From Giesbergeria sp. (GTDB lineage: Bacteria; Pseudomonadota; Gammaproteobacteria; Burkholderiales; Burkholderiaceae_C): 64,000 bases of DNA. A model generated the notes under the pieces. It was given only the letters and a program-made list of their open reading frames with translations, had not been told where the DNA came from and searched no databases. A program made the position numbers and the translations under genes. The stretch lies in contig JAGNYI010000001.1 of NCBI GenBank assembly GCA_017985015.1, positions 62,001-126,000 on the forward strand, read 5' to 3'. Positions 1-9,756 of this stretch are shown in pieces. Each line of letters begins with the position of its first letter. Position 1 is the first letter of the stretch.

Positions 1-613
1 AGTTCATGATGGTGCGGCAGCGAAACAGCCGGTAGGCGTCGTTCAGGTCGTCCAGCCGTTCCTCGGTCGCCTGGTCGCGGCTATCAAAGATGAAGCGGTA
101 GGCCTGGATCAGGCCCGCCGGCCCGACGAACTTGTCGGGGTTCCACCAGAACGAGGGGCATTGGCTGCTACAGCAGGCGCAAAGAATGCACTCATACGCT
201 CCGTTGAGCCTTTCGCGCTCGGCGGGCGATTGCAGGCGTTCGCGCTCTGGGGGCGGTTCGTCGTTGATGAGGTAAGGGCGAATCGAGTGGTACTGCTTGA
301 AGAACTGCGTCATGTCCACGATCAGGTCGCGGACGATGGGAAAGCCCGGCAGGGGACGCAGCACGACAGGCTCCTTGAGGTCGCGCACGCGGGTGATGCA
401 GGCCAGGCCGTTGCGGCCGTTGATGTTCATGGCGTCCGAGCCGCAGACACCTTCGCGGCACGATTTGCGCATGGACAGTGTGGGGTCTTGTTCCTTGATA
501 CGCAGCAGGACGTCCAGCAGCATGCGGTCGCTGTCCTGCAGGTCGATGTCGTAGTGCTGCAGCCAGGGGCCGTCGTCCCGATCGGGGTCGTAGCGCGAGA
601 TGGAAAATCGCAT
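1..613 (-). CDS. sdhB: Succinate dehydrogenase iron-sulfur subunit, 3' part beyond window
   Basis: Electron-transfer subunit of succinate dehydrogenase (complex II), carrying electrons from the flavoprotein to ubiquinone at the inner membrane. The visible 204 residues follow the SdhB family closely. The [2Fe-2S] cysteines lie in CREGVCGSD and NGRNGLACI, and the ferredoxin-type motif CILCACCSSQCP is followed by SFWWNPDKF. The ATG at 613 gives the usual SdhB N-terminus (MRFSISRYDP), with GGAGAG just upstream. The gene is cut by the window edge inside FRCRTIMN, so only about 30 C-terminal residues are missing. It follows sdhD after 47 bp. An sdhA gene would normally sit there and there is no room for it. 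Confidence 0.96.
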   Translation of the reverse strand, partial: MRFSISRYDPDRDDGPWLQHYDIDLQDSDRMLLDVLLRIKEQDPTLSMRKSCREGVCGSDAMNINGRNGLACITRVRDLKEPVVLRPLPGFPIVRDLIVDMTQFFKQYHSIRPYLINDEPPPERERLQSPAERERLNGAYECILCACCSSQCPSFWWNPDKFVGPAGLIQAYRFIFDSRDQATEERLDDLNDAYRLFRCRTIMN

Positions 614-660
614 GGTGGCCTCTCCAAGCAAGGGTATGGACGCAGGGTGCTGCAGGGTTC

Positions 661-999
661 CTAAGCAGGCATGCGCAGCAATATGAACCCCGCCCAGACC
701 GCCAAGCCGCACAGCCCGGCAGCGAGCCCAATGAGCAGGTAGGGGCGAATACGGACGGGCTGCGCATAGTCAAGCAGCACGTCGCGCAAGCCGACCCACA
801 TGTGCGCCAGCAACGCCGCAAAAAATACGGCCAGCGCCAGGCGCATCCCCGGGCGGGCCAGCCACTGCAACCACTCAGCCTGGCTGTGCACGGGCGCAAG
901 CGCGAACGACGCCAACACGAACACCAGGAACAGCAGCAGGTACACCGCGCTGGCGCGTTGCACCAACCAGGCCGGCAGACCGGTGGGTCCGCGCTTCAC
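661..999 (-). CDS. sdhD: Succinate dehydrogenase membrane anchor subunit
   Basis: Small membrane subunit (112 aa) that, with SdhC, anchors complex II and forms the quinone and haem b site. Three hydrophobic segments are visible, at about residues 16-36, 49-73 and 86-107. The motif AHMWVGLRDVLLDY in helix two holds the expected haem-ligand histidine and the conserved Asp-Tyr near the quinone site. The ATG at 999 overlaps the last codon and stop of sdhC by 4 bp, which suggests translational coupling. Length and topology fit SdhD. The assignment rests on motif and position because this family diverges quickly. Confidence 0.93.
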   Translation of the reverse strand: MKRGPTGLPAWLVQRASAVYLLLFLVFVLASFALAPVHSQAEWLQWLARPGMRLALAVFFAALLAHMWVGLRDVLLDYAQPVRIRPYLLIGLAAGLCGLAVWAGFILLRMPA

Positions 1000-1388
1000 A
1001 ACACCGCTCCCGCTGCGAGCACCGCGATGGCCAAGGCTGCGAGATTTACGCCCCAGGCACTGCGCCGTGCGTTGCCCAGCGCCGAGCCGACATCCATATC
1101 GGTAAGCATGTGGCGTATGCCGGCCAGCATGTGATGCGCCAAGGCCCAGGCCAGCGCCACCAGAAAAATCTTCACCAGGGGTTGACTCAGCAAGGCCGTG
1201 GCCTCGACAAAACCGGCTTCGCCGCCCAGTGAGCGCTGCAGCAAGTACAGCAGCGCCGGCACGCCTGTGGCCAGCAGAACACCGCTAAGCCGGTGGCCAA
1301 TCGAGGTGAGCGCGCCCACCGGCAGGGTAATTTGCGCCAGGTTCAGAAACACGGGGCGCGAACGGGGGGTGCGTGCAGCTTTGGACAT
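996..1388 (-). CDS. sdhC: Succinate dehydrogenase cytochrome b556 subunit
   Basis: Membrane cytochrome b subunit of complex II, about 130 aa with three transmembrane helices. SIGHRLSGVLL carries the Ser and Arg that contact ubiquinone. HHMLAGIRHMLTD carries the haem-ligand histidine. I prefer the ATG at 1388 (MSKAARTPRSRPVF). The open frame extends upstream to 1427, but that would overlap the preceding CBS gene by 32 bp and adds residues not typical of SdhC. The CBS-pair gene ends 7 bp upstream, so the two are probably co-transcribed. Confidence 0.94.
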   Translation of the reverse strand: MSKAARTPRSRPVFLNLAQITLPVGALTSIGHRLSGVLLATGVPALLYLLQRSLGGEAGFVEATALLSQPLVKIFLVALAWALAHHMLAGIRHMLTDMDVGSALGNARRSAWGVNLAALAIAVLAAGAVL

Positions 1389-1395
1389 AACGGAG

Positions 1396-1848
1396 TTAGT
1401 GGTAACCGACGCCCATGACGTAATCAAACAGCTGGGCTTGTTCGTACTGTCCCTCGGCCACCAAGGCGCGGAGGGCGTCGCGTGTGTTCACCACGCCCAC
1501 TGGGCAGCCCTCAGGATCGAGTACAGGCAGATGCACCAGGCCGTGCTTGTGCATCAAGTCCAGCACGTCTGACAACAGATCCGTGGGTTGGCAGGAGATG
1601 ACATTCTTCGTCATCAGATCGCTGGCCAGCGTGTGGCAGGCGCTGCCTGCGCAATGGCCGATCTGCCGAACGATGTCGCTTTTGCCGATCACGCCAGACA
1701 TCGCACCGCCCGGCTCGCACACCACGACCAAGCCAATATGCGTCTCGGACAAGTGTTGCGCCGCCTGCAAAAGCAGCGTATGCCGCGAGACGGTGGCCAG
1801 CCGCGAGCGCGTAACGGCACTGAGGCTGTTGACTCGCAAGGTGTTCAT
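1396..1848 (-). CDS. CBS-pair domain protein
   Basis: A protein of about 150 aa made almost entirely of two CBS motifs (roughly residues 10-70 and 78-135). These domains usually bind adenosine nucleotides and sense energy charge. The end of the second motif shows the usual pattern (VVNTRDALRAL). No catalytic domain is attached. The ATG at 1848 is preceded by AGGAG at a good distance, which favours it over an in-frame upstream start at 1872. It lies directly upstream of sdhC on the same strand. A nucleotide-responsive link to the TCA cycle is an attractive inference but is not shown by the sequence. Confidence 0.85.
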   Translation of the reverse strand: MNTLRVNSLSAVTRSRLATVSRHTLLLQAAQHLSETHIGLVVVCEPGGAMSGVIGKSDIVRQIGHCAGSACHTLASDLMTKNVISCQPTDLLSDVLDLMHKHGLVHLPVLDPEGCPVGVVNTRDALRALVAEGQYEQAQLFDYVMGVGYH

Positions 1849-1958
1849 GGGCGGTTGCTCCTGATCGCACATTCTCCCGATCCCAGAGGTTCGGTCTAGT
1901 AGGAGAAGCGCCCATATCGCCCGACAAACGATTCACAGGCTGTGCTTAGCTAGCCAAA

Positions 1959-1978
1959 ATGGCATGGCATGGCATGGC
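1959..1978 (+). repeat. Pentanucleotide tandem repeat (ATGGC)x4
   Basis: Four exact copies of ATGGC in the leader of the small gene at 2007. Each unit contains an ATG, and those at 1959 and 1974 are in frame with that gene. Gain or loss of a 5-nt unit would change which upstream ATGs are in frame. Confidence 0.8.
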
Positions 1979-2006
1979 AGTTTTGCCGTTTTTTGGAAGT
2001 CAGCCT

Positions 2007-2357
2007 ATGTCGCAACCTGCATCAAAAAATCTGGAGCGTGAACAACTCTTGCGCACAGCGCTGTCGCGTTGGGACAATGAAGGTGGGCACTTGATCGGCA
2101 CCGGCCCGGGCCAGCCAGAAAACCTCGGGGAGGGCGCGCCGCCGCTTACCAATGCGGAACTGATGCAACTGCAAATCCGCGTGATCGCACTTGAAAATCT
2201 GGTGGTTGCCTTGCTGGCCGATGCATCGTACGAGCAGCTTGCACGCGTGCACGATATTGCAGCGTCCATTTTTCCGCGGCCTGGCGTTGAACACCGTTTG
2301 ACGACGCATGCTTGCGCTCAGATGGGGCACTTGACGCAGCGAGCACTGCGCGTATAG
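2007..2357 (+). CDS. Conserved hypothetical protein, 116 aa
   Basis: I do not recognise a family. The frame codes for a soluble, mildly acidic protein with no membrane segment or signal peptide. The central part (NAELMQLQIRVIALENLVVALLADAS) looks like one long amphipathic helix and could mediate oligomerisation. The ATG at 2007 has a GGAA upstream. In-frame ATGs at 1959 and 1974 lie in a pentanucleotide repeat and would add up to 16 residues. It is divergent from the CBS-sdh cluster and convergent with the Smr gene. Codon use is like its neighbours, so I believe it is a real gene. Confidence 0.6.
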   Translation: MSQPASKNLEREQLLRTALSRWDNEGGHLIGTGPGQPENLGEGAPPLTNAELMQLQIRVIALENLVVALLADASYEQLARVHDIAASIFPRPGVEHRLTTHACAQMGHLTQRALRV

Positions 2358-2440
2358 ATGTCCTCAATCCCGTGCGTTTCCGGGGGCGTAGAAGGGGCTT
2401 TCGATAAGGAATGAATAGCGCAACGCTTGATTGAAACGTG

Positions 2441-3106
2441 CTAACCAGACTTGCGCTCCGCCGGCGCCAGCAGCACCACCAGCGCGCCGGCGCCGCCCTC
2501 GGCCGGCCGCGCTTGCACATAGGCCAGTACCTCGGTTTTCTGCGCCAGCCAGCGCTGCACCCGACCTTTGAGCACCGGCGTGCGGCCTGGCGAGCCCAGG
2601 CCCTTGCCATGCACCACGCGCACGCAGCGCAGGCCCGCTTTGTGCGCGTGGCGGATGAACTCGCCCAGGGCTTCGCGTGCATCGTCGACGCGCAGGCCGT
2701 GCAGATCAAGCTGGCGCTGAATGCTCCAGTGGCCCGCGCGCAGGCGTGCGGTCACGTCGGTACCAATCCCCGGTCGGCGAAAGCTCAGTTGGTCGTCGGT
2801 GTCGAGCAGGGTGCTCACATCGAATTCGTCGCTCATGGCTTCGCGCAGTACGCGCGCCTCGTCCAGCCAGTGCTGCATCGGCAGGGGCTCGGGCAAGTCG
2901 GGCGCGTGGTGCGCGCGGTTGTGCCGGCGCAGCGCAGTCACCGCGCCCACGCTGCGCGAGAAGAGCTGCCGCTCGGCCTCGCGCCGGGCGGCGGCTTCGC
3001 GCGCTGCCTGCTCCTCCGCCGCGCGCAGCGCTTGCTGTTCGCGCAGGTGGCGCGCCAGGGGCCCAAGCGATGCCAGGCCAAAAAAACGCTCGTGCGCCCG
3101 GTTCAC
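2441..3106 (-). CDS. Smr-domain protein (putative DNA/RNA endonuclease)
   Basis: The C-terminal half is a Smr (small MutS-related) domain, with [14 protein letters not shown] and the signature [15 protein letters not shown]. Such domains nick nucleic acids, and stand-alone copies have been linked to ribosome rescue or DNA processing. The N-terminal half is an Ala/Arg/Glu-rich helical region (about residues 10-60) of unknown role. The GTG at 3106 overlaps the radC stop as GTGA, the same coupling seen elsewhere in the window, so I chose it. An in-frame ATG at 3136 would add ten residues that overlap radC. Confidence 0.88.
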   Translation of the reverse strand: MNRAHERFFGLASLGPLARHLREQQALRAAEEQAAREAAARREAERQLFSRSVGAVTALRRHNRAHHAPDLPEPLPMQHWLDEARVLREAMSDEFDVSTLLDTDDQLSFRRPGIGTDVTARLRAGHWSIQRQLDLHGLRVDDAREALGEFIRHAHKAGLRCVRVVHGKGLGSPGRTPVLKGRVQRWLAQKTEVLAYVQARPAEGGAGALVVLLAPAERKSG

Positions 3107-3816
3107 ACCAGCCCTTTGGCTGCCATCGACAGCCACTGGCCGGACGCGACGATGACGTGGTCCAGCACCCGCACATCCACCAGCGCCAGGGCACTTTTGA
3201 GGGTTTGCGTCAACGCCTCGTCGGCGCGGCTGGGTTGCACGCTGCCGCTGGGGTGGTTGTGCGCCAGCACCACGGCGGCAGCCTGCAGGTGCAGGGCGCG
3301 CAGCACCACTTCGCGCGGGTACACGCTGGTCTGCGTGAGCGTGCCGCGAAACAGCTCTTCGAGGGCAATCAGCCGGTGCTGGCTGTCGAGGAACAGCACG
3401 GCAAACACCTCATGGCCCTTGGCCGCCAGGTGCAGCTGAAGGAAGTGGCCCACCGCATCAGGCGAATCGAAGACCTCGCGCTCACGCAATTGCTGGGCCA
3501 GCGCCCTCCGGGCGAGTTCGAGCACCGCCACCAGTTCGGCGCGTTTGGCGGGCCCCAGGCCCTTGATGCGAGAGAGGTCTGCCGTGCCGGCGTGCAGCAG
3601 GCCGGCGATGCCGCCAAAACCACCCGCCGGGCGGCCCGTGTCGGGACAGGTGCGCGGGGCATCGAGCAGTTCCTGCGCCAGTTGCAGCACGCCCTTGCCG
3701 ACGATGCCGGTGCGCAGCAGCAGCGCCAGCAGCTCCGCGTCGCTGAGCGCGGCCGGGCCGCGGGCGAGTAGCTTTTCGCGCGGGCGGGCGTCTGCAGGCA
3801 GGTCTTTGAGAGGCAT
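3103..3816 (-). CDS. radC: RadC family JAB/MPN-domain protein
   Basis: RadC (UPF0758) protein of 237 aa. An N-terminal UPF0758 region with a helix-hairpin-helix stretch ([15 protein letters not shown]) precedes a JAB1/MPN+ metalloprotease-like domain whose metal-binding motif HNHPSG, followed by an Asp seven residues later, is intact. The historical DNA-repair role is doubtful; the family function remains unsettled. The Smr gene overlaps its stop codon by 4 bp, so the two are probably translated together. It is divergent from fkpB across 65 bp that contain a small palindrome (TTTCCC-GAG-GGGAAA at 3827-3841). Confidence 0.95.
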   Translation of the reverse strand: MPLKDLPADARPREKLLARGPAALSDAELLALLLRTGIVGKGVLQLAQELLDAPRTCPDTGRPAGGFGGIAGLLHAGTADLSRIKGLGPAKRAELVAVLELARRALAQQLREREVFDSPDAVGHFLQLHLAAKGHEVFAVLFLDSQHRLIALEELFRGTLTQTSVYPREVVLRALHLQAAAVVLAHNHPSGSVQPSRADEALTQTLKSALALVDVRVLDHVIVASGQWLSMAAKGLV

Positions 3817-3881
3817 GGAGGCACAGTTTCCCGAGGGGAAATTTCAAAATCTTAAAATGGCCTCAGTTTATAGAGGCACGC

Positions 3882-4334
3882 ATGGCAACTGTTCAACAAG
3901 GCTCCTTTCTCACGCTGCATTACCGCCTGGCCGGACCGGCCGGTGATGTGATCAATACGTTCGAAGACAAACCCGCCACGCTCACGCTGGGCAACAGCGA
4001 ACTCTCGCCCGCGCTGGAGGCGCGCCTCATCGGCATGCAAGAGGGCGCGCGCGCCACATTCGAGCTGGCCGCGGGCGAAGCTTTTGGCGAGCGCAACCCC
4101 GAGATGCAGCAGTGGGTGCCGGGCAAATTGCTCGACGCCCTGGCCGACCCCGATGAGCAGTACCACGTCGGCGAGGTGGTGGAGTTCCCCACCCCCGACG
4201 GCCACGGCACCTACGCTGGCGCTGTGGTGCGCGTGGGCAGCGAGGGCGATGCGCGCGCGCTGCTTGTGGATTTCAACCACCCGCTGGCGGGCCGCGCCGT
4301 GAGTTTCGAGGCCTACGTGATTGGCGTGTTGTGA
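3882..4334 (+). CDS. fkpB: FKBP-type peptidyl-prolyl isomerase (SlpA/FkpB)
   Basis: Cytoplasmic proline isomerase and chaperone of the SlpA/FkpB class, 150 aa. The FKBP fold starts at LTLHYRL. An insert-in-flap region (about residues 70-120) with [16 protein letters not shown] is typical of SlpA and SlyD, but there is no SlyD-like histidine-rich tail. The C-terminal motif [18 protein letters not shown] is diagnostic. Its stop overlaps the ispH GTG start as GTGA. The fkpB-ispH pair is conserved in proteobacteria. Confidence 0.95.
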   Translation: MATVQQGSFLTLHYRLAGPAGDVINTFEDKPATLTLGNSELSPALEARLIGMQEGARATFELAAGEAFGERNPEMQQWVPGKLLDALADPDEQYHVGEVVEFPTPDGHGTYAGAVVRVGSEGDARALLVDFNHPLAGRAVSFEAYVIGVL

Positions 4335-5299
4335 AGCTGCCGCAAGAAGTCTTGCTGGCCGAGCCGCGCGGTTTCTGCGCGGGGGTGGACCGGGCAATTG
4401 AAATCGTCGAGCGGGCGCTGGCCAAGTTCGGCGCGCCCATCTACGTGCGCCATGAGATCGTGCACAACACCTATGTGGTCAACGACCTCAAGGCCAAGGG
4501 CGCCATCTTCATCGAAGAGTTGTCCGACGTGCCGCCCGGCGCCACCCTGATCTTCAGCGCCCATGGCGTCAGCAAAGCGGTGCAGGAGGAAGCCAAGGCG
4601 CGCGGTTTCCACATTTTTGACGCCACTTGCCCGCTGGTCAGCAAGGTACACGTGGAAGTGGCCAAGCTCGCGCAAGAGGGCTACGAGTTCATCATGATCG
4701 GCCACAAGGGCCACCCCGAAGTCGAAGGCACGCTGGGTCAGCTCGACGGCGGCATCCACCTGGTGGAAGACGTGGCGGACGTGGCCCGCGTGCAGCCCGC
4801 ACAGCAGGAAAAATTGGCGGTGGTCACGCAGACCACGTTGTCGGTGGACGACGCCGCCGAAATCATGGCCGCCGTGCGCGCCCGCTTCCCGCAGGTGCGC
4901 GAACCCAAGCAGCAGGACATCTGCTACGCCACGCAAAACCGCCAGGACGCCATCAAGCTGATGAGCCGCCAAGTGGATTTGGTGATCGTGGTCGGCAGCC
5001 CGACGAGCTCCAACAGCAACCGCCTGCGCGAGCTGGCCGAGCGCCTGGGCACCACCGCTTACATGGTCGACAGTGCCGAGGAATTGCAGCCCGCATGGTT
5101 CACCGGGATCGCTCGCGTGGGCCTGACGGCTGGGGCCTCGGCGCCCGAAGTGCTGGTGGCCGAAGTGATTGGGCGCATCAAGGCCCTGGGCGCGGTGTCG
5201 GTCCGCACACTCAGCGGCATTCAGGAGTCCATCAAGTTCCCGCTGCCCAAGGGCCTGCGCATGGACGGTGTGGCGCCTGCGGCTGGCGAAGAGGTCTAG
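4331..5299 (+). CDS. ispH: 4-hydroxy-3-methylbut-2-enyl diphosphate reductase
   Basis: Last enzyme of the MEP isoprenoid pathway. It reduces HMBPP to IPP and DMAPP using a [4Fe-4S] cluster. The three cluster cysteines are in PRGFCAGVD (C16), DATCPLVSK (about 100) and [11 protein letters not shown] (about 199). The catalytic glutamate stretch and the substrate-binding motif [12 protein letters not shown] are also present. The length of 322 aa is normal. The start is GTG at 4331, overlapping the fkpB stop. A two-hairpin repeat begins 1 nt after the TAG stop. Confidence 0.97.
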   Translation: MKLPQEVLLAEPRGFCAGVDRAIEIVERALAKFGAPIYVRHEIVHNTYVVNDLKAKGAIFIEELSDVPPGATLIFSAHGVSKAVQEEAKARGFHIFDATCPLVSKVHVEVAKLAQEGYEFIMIGHKGHPEVEGTLGQLDGGIHLVEDVADVARVQPAQQEKLAVVTQTTLSVDDAAEIMAAVRARFPQVREPKQQDICYATQNRQDAIKLMSRQVDLVIVVGSPTSSNSNRLRELAERLGTTAYMVDSAEELQPAWFTGIARVGLTAGASAPEVLVAEVIGRIKALGAVSVRTLSGIQESIKFPLPKGLRMDGVAPAAGEEV

Positions 5300-5300
5300 A

Positions 5301-5357
5301 TACTATTGTTTTGATAGCTTCTATCGCTTATGGGGTAAGCGCTAGAGCCTGTTTTTA
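5301..5357 (-). repeat. Two-hairpin intergenic repeat, copy 1
   Basis: Copy in reverse orientation, beginning just after the ispH stop. The core is CGCTTATGGGGTAAGCG (hairpin 1). The neighbouring arm has ACTATTGTTTTGATAGCT (hairpin 2). It lies between convergent genes and could help end both transcripts, but this is inference. Confidence 0.8.
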
Positions 5358-5374
5358 TCTAAAGTTTTGCCTTT

Positions 5375-6046
5375 TTAGGTCCACAGATCCAGCGGCGGGT
5401 CCGCCGCCACCGCGCGCAGGATGTCGGTGCGTGAGATAAAGCCCTCCAGCAACCCAAGCTCATTGGTCACCGGCAGCCCGGGCAGGCCGGTGTCCAGCAG
5501 CACCGATGCCACGCGGCGCAGGCCTGTGCCTGCCGCCGCCGTGGGTACGGGCGAGATCATCACCTCGTCCACCAGCCGGCGCGCGCGCGCAATCGCGGCC
5601 GGCACGCCGCCAGGTTGCGGAATCAGCTCCAGCGGCACCATGTCGGCGCGCAGCAGTAGACCGATGACGCGGCCCAGCGTATCAACCACTGGAGCTTGCC
5701 CCACGCCATGCTGGGCCAGCAGGCTCCAGGCTTCGCTGACCAGTGCGCCCTGCGCAACAGTGAGTGCGCCGCGGGTCATCACGTCACGCACCAGAGTCAG
5801 CGGCTGGCGCGCCACGCTTGGGCCCTGATCGGTTTGCGCATAGGCACTGACGGCGCCCTGCGCCCGCAGGCTGCCAAAGGCGCTGTCGTAGGCGGCGGGC
5901 GTCACGGTTTCCGCCTGCGCCGTCCCGCGCGGGCCGGTGGCACGCAGCGCCTGCGGGCGCCGCACCCGGCGCACGGACGCAATGCGCGAGAGCTGCTCGG
6001 GGCCGCCACGGTACATCTGCCCTGAAGGACCAAAAACAAAAAACAT
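5375..6046 (-). CDS. CBS-pair domain protein with N-terminal extension
   Basis: Cytoplasmic protein of about 223 aa. The N-terminal 80 residues have no recognisable domain (MFFVFGPSGQMYRG at the start). They are followed by two CBS motifs, at about residues 80-140 (RDVMTRGALTVAQGA, VVDTLGRVIGLLL) and 165-220 (EVMISPVPTA, GLLEGFISRTDILRAV). The ATG at 6046 has a perfect GGAGAG 4 nt upstream; the frame is open to 6178 but without support. CBS pairs usually sense adenylates, and the effector partner is not evident here. It is not closely similar to the smaller CBS protein at 1396. Confidence 0.85.
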   Translation of the reverse strand: MFFVFGPSGQMYRGGPEQLSRIASVRRVRRPQALRATGPRGTAQAETVTPAAYDSAFGSLRAQGAVSAYAQTDQGPSVARQPLTLVRDVMTRGALTVAQGALVSEAWSLLAQHGVGQAPVVDTLGRVIGLLLRADMVPLELIPQPGGVPAAIARARRLVDEVMISPVPTAAAGTGLRRVASVLLDTGLPGLPVTNELGLLEGFISRTDILRAVAADPPLDLWT

Positions 6047-6126
6047 GGCGCTCTCCTGCACGCGGGATGCGTCGGCCTCCATGTTATCGGCATCTGCCGC
6101 CCCGACTTCAGGCGGGCGCCGCCTAA

Positions 6127-7446
<1,320 letters not shown>

Positions 7447-7483
7447 GCAGAAAAATCTCCTGCTAGAATCGCAGGCTTCGAGC

Positions 7484-7574
<91 letters not shown>

Positions 7575-7582
7575 TAACAAGA

Positions 7583-7616
7583 AAAGCCCTGTAACTCAAT
7601 GAGTTACAGGGCTTTT
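7583..7616. terminator. Bidirectional rho-independent terminator
   Basis: Stem AAAGCCCTGTAACTC / GAGTTACAGGGCTTT with a 3-nt loop, A-rich on the left and T-rich on the right. It sits between tRNA-Ser and the convergent SDR gene and can serve both strands. Confidence 0.9.
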
Positions 7617-7641
7617 TGCTTTTTGGAGCGCCAGCGACGGA

Positions 7642-8400
7642 TCAGCGCGGTGCCAGGCGGATGGCGCCATCCAGGCGGATCACCTCGCCGTTGAGCATGT
7701 CGTTCTCGATAATGTGCTGCACCAGCTTGGCGTAGTCCTCGGGCGTGCCCAGGCGGCTGGGGAAGGGGACGCCGGCGGCCAGGGCGTCCTGCACTTCCTG
7801 GGGCATGCCAAACAGCATGGGGGTGCCGAAGATGCCGGGGGCAATCGTCATGTTGCGGATGCCGCTGCGGGCCAGGTCGCGCGCGATGGGCAGGGTCATG
7901 CCAACAATGCCGCCCTTGGAGGCCGAGTAGGCGGCCTGGCCGATCTGGCCGTCGTAGGCGGCAACGCTGGCGGTCGAGATCAGCACGCCGCGCTCGCCCG
8001 TGTCTTCGGCTTCGTTCTTCGCCATGGCATCGGCTGCCAGGCGGATCATGTTGAAGCTGCCAATGAGGTTGACGGTAATGGTTTTGCTGAACAGGGCCAG
8101 CGAATGCGCGCCATTCTTGCCCACGGTTTTTTCCGCGGGTGCGATGCCGGCGCAGTTGACGAGGCCCATGAGCTTGCCCAGGGACACGGCCTTGGCCACC
8201 ACGGCCTGACCATCGGTTTCGCTGCTGACGTCGCAGCGTACGAAGGCGCCGCCGATGTCTTTTGCTACGGCTTCGCCCTTGTCTGCTTGCATGTCGGCCA
8301 CCACGACGGTGGCGCCTTGTGCTGCCAACCGCCGTGCCGTGCCTTCGCCCAAGCCCGAAGCGCCGCCAGTGACGATGAATACTTTGCCCTTGATCTGCAT
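7642..8400 (-). CDS. SDR-family 3-hydroxyacyl-CoA dehydrogenase-like protein
   Basis: NAD-dependent short-chain dehydrogenase of about 252 aa, resembling the type II 3-hydroxyacyl-CoA dehydrogenase (HSD17B10) group. It has the dinucleotide motif [15 protein letters not shown], an NCAG motif, and a catalytic Ser plus Tyr-x-x-x-Lys in [12 protein letters not shown]. The probable role is NAD-linked oxidation of short or branched 3-hydroxyacyl-CoA, but the SDR fold alone does not prove the substrate. GAGGAG precedes the ATG at 8400; the TTG at 8406 is a less likely start. A 16-bp palindrome lies 22 bp upstream. Confidence 0.9.
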   Translation of the reverse strand: MQIKGKVFIVTGGASGLGEGTARRLAAQGATVVVADMQADKGEAVAKDIGGAFVRCDVSSETDGQAVVAKAVSLGKLMGLVNCAGIAPAEKTVGKNGAHSLALFSKTITVNLIGSFNMIRLAADAMAKNEAEDTGERGVLISTASVAAYDGQIGQAAYSASKGGIVGMTLPIARDLARSGIRNMTIAPGIFGTPMLFGMPQEVQDALAAGVPFPSRLGTPEDYAKLVQHIIENDMLNGEVIRLDGAIRLAPR

Positions 8401-8422
8401 GCCCAATCTCCTCTATGTGACG

Positions 8423-8438
8423 TTGACGTAAACGTCAA
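8423..8438. promoter_or_regulatory. Candidate operator, TTGACGT-AA-ACGTCAA
   Basis: Perfect 7-bp inverted repeat with a 2-bp spacer just upstream of the SDR gene. Its shape resembles sites of MerR-type regulators of acyl-CoA and branched-chain catabolism (LiuR-like, ACGT half-sites). The identity of the regulator is inference. Confidence 0.6.
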
Positions 8439-8466
8439 TTATGGGGGAAGTGGGTGGACGCAAAAT

Positions 8467-8488
8467 GGCCGCCTCTACCGAGGTGGCC
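8467..8488 (-). terminator. Rho-independent terminator of the iron-binding protein gene
   Basis: On the minus strand, a 9-bp stem (GGCCACCTC / GAGGCGGCC, one G-T pair) with a 4-nt loop is followed by ATTTTG. It lies 20 bp after the stop of the gene at 8509. Confidence 0.7.
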
Positions 8489-8508
8489 TTTGTGCAAGTG
8501 CCAGTGAT

Positions 8509-9570
8509 TTACTTGAAGCCTACGCGGTCCAGCATTTGCTGTACTGCGCCCAAGTGGGCACCTACTGCGCTGATCGGAATGTTCTCGCTCTTGAAGGGTT
8601 TGCCGCCGGTCATCGCTTGGAGCGCTGGGTTTTCCGTGTGGATGCCCTTGGCGGCGGGCCACTCGTTGTTGCCGTTGGCAAAGTAGTTTTGTGCCTCAGG
8701 GGTGGCGAGGTATTCCAGGAAACGAACTGCGTTTTCCGGGTGCTTGGCATAACGTGCCACCGCGCCGCCGGCAATGTTCACGTGCGTGCCCCAGCTCTGC
8801 TGGTTGGGGAACACGGCGCCCACCTTGTTGGCCACGGTCACGTCTTCGGGTTTGGTTGAGCGCATCAAGCGCGCCAGGTAGTAGCTGTTGGTCACGGCGA
8901 TCTCGCATTCGCCCGAAGCCACGGCCTTGATCTGGTCGGTGTCGCCGCCCTTGGGGTCGCGGGCCAGGTTGGCCACCATCCCCTTGAGCCAGGCTTCTGT
9001 CTTTTCCGGACCCAGGTGCTCATTGACTGCGCCAAACAGGCTCAGGTTGTAGGGGTGCGAGCCCGAGCGAATGCACAGCTTGCCCTTGTTCTTGGGGTCG
9101 GCCAGTTCTTCATAGGTATCAACGTCGTCCCGCTGCACCTTGACTTTGTTGTAGACAATGATGCGGGCGCGGGTTGATAAGCCAAACCACGAAATACCCC
9201 CGTCGGCCGTGGGCTGGCTGCGCAGGTTTTCTGGAATGGCGCTATGGAGCGCCTTTGACTGAATGGGCTTGAACAGGCCGTCCTTTTCGCCGCGGTACAG
9301 GCGTGCTGCGTCCACCAGCAGGATCACGTCGGCCGGGGAGGCTTCGCCTTCGGCCTTGAGGCGCGCGATGATGCCGGCGTCGTCAGCGTCCACCCGATTC
9401 ACCTTGATCCCGGTGGCCTTGGTGAAGCCGGCGTACAGGGCTTCGTCGGTAGCGTAGTGGCGTGCGGAATAGAGGTTGAGCACGGCTTCTTCGGCGTGGG
9501 CAGAAACAGCCAGGCTGGCCAACACCATCAGGGGGGCGATCCAGCGGTTGAGCGCGGTAAAGGACATCAT
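8509..9570 (-). CDS. Fe(3+) ABC transporter periplasmic substrate-binding protein
   Basis: Periplasmic ferric-ion binding protein (FbpA/FutA family), 353 aa. The signal peptide (about residues 1-26) ends in VSAHA. The mature part begins LNLYSARHYATDEALY, typical of the family. The paired tyrosines that hold Fe(III) are seen in NSYYLARL, and STRARIIVYNK is also conserved. No permease or ATPase gene is adjacent, so it is an orphan here and must work with a transporter encoded elsewhere. Adjacent ATGs at 9570 and 9567 are both possible starts. I see no clear Fur box. Confidence 0.92.
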   Translation of the reverse strand: MMSFTALNRWIAPLMVLASLAVSAHAEEAVLNLYSARHYATDEALYAGFTKATGIKVNRVDADDAGIIARLKAEGEASPADVILLVDAARLYRGEKDGLFKPIQSKALHSAIPENLRSQPTADGGISWFGLSTRARIIVYNKVKVQRDDVDTYEELADPKNKGKLCIRSGSHPYNLSLFGAVNEHLGPEKTEAWLKGMVANLARDPKGGDTDQIKAVASGECEIAVTNSYYLARLMRSTKPEDVTVANKVGAVFPNQQSWGTHVNIAGGAVARYAKHPENAVRFLEYLATPEAQNYFANGNNEWPAAKGIHTENPALQAMTGGKPFKSENIPISAVGAHLGAVQQMLDRVGFK

Positions 9571-9688
9571 GATTTCTCGTGCAAGGAAGAATGTGGATGA
9601 TAACGCAAACGCGACGCATTCCTATCCATGAAATGATGAATTCTGGCCTTCCGATGGATTGAAGCAGGTGGCAGAAAAGCGCCAGACG

Positions 9689-9717
9689 AAAAAAAAGGCC
9701 CGACATGTCGGGCCTTT
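9689..9717 (-). terminator. Rho-independent terminator of the phasin gene
   Basis: Perfect palindrome GGCCCGACATGTCGGGCC followed on the minus strand by eight T residues. It lies about 40 bp after the phasin stop. Confidence 0.93.
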
Positions 9718-9756
9718 GGTGCAGATCGCAGCGGCGCGTGCGCCGCCCGATGCAAA

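Noticed and set aside
3827-3841. Palindrome TTTCCC-GAG-GGGAAA between radC and fkpB as an operator
   Set aside because: The arms are only 6 bp and I cannot link it to a known regulator; chance is likely enough.
9571-9640. Fur box upstream of the iron-binding protein gene
   Set aside because: GATGATAACGC has a weak resemblance but no 19-bp palindrome of the Fur type.
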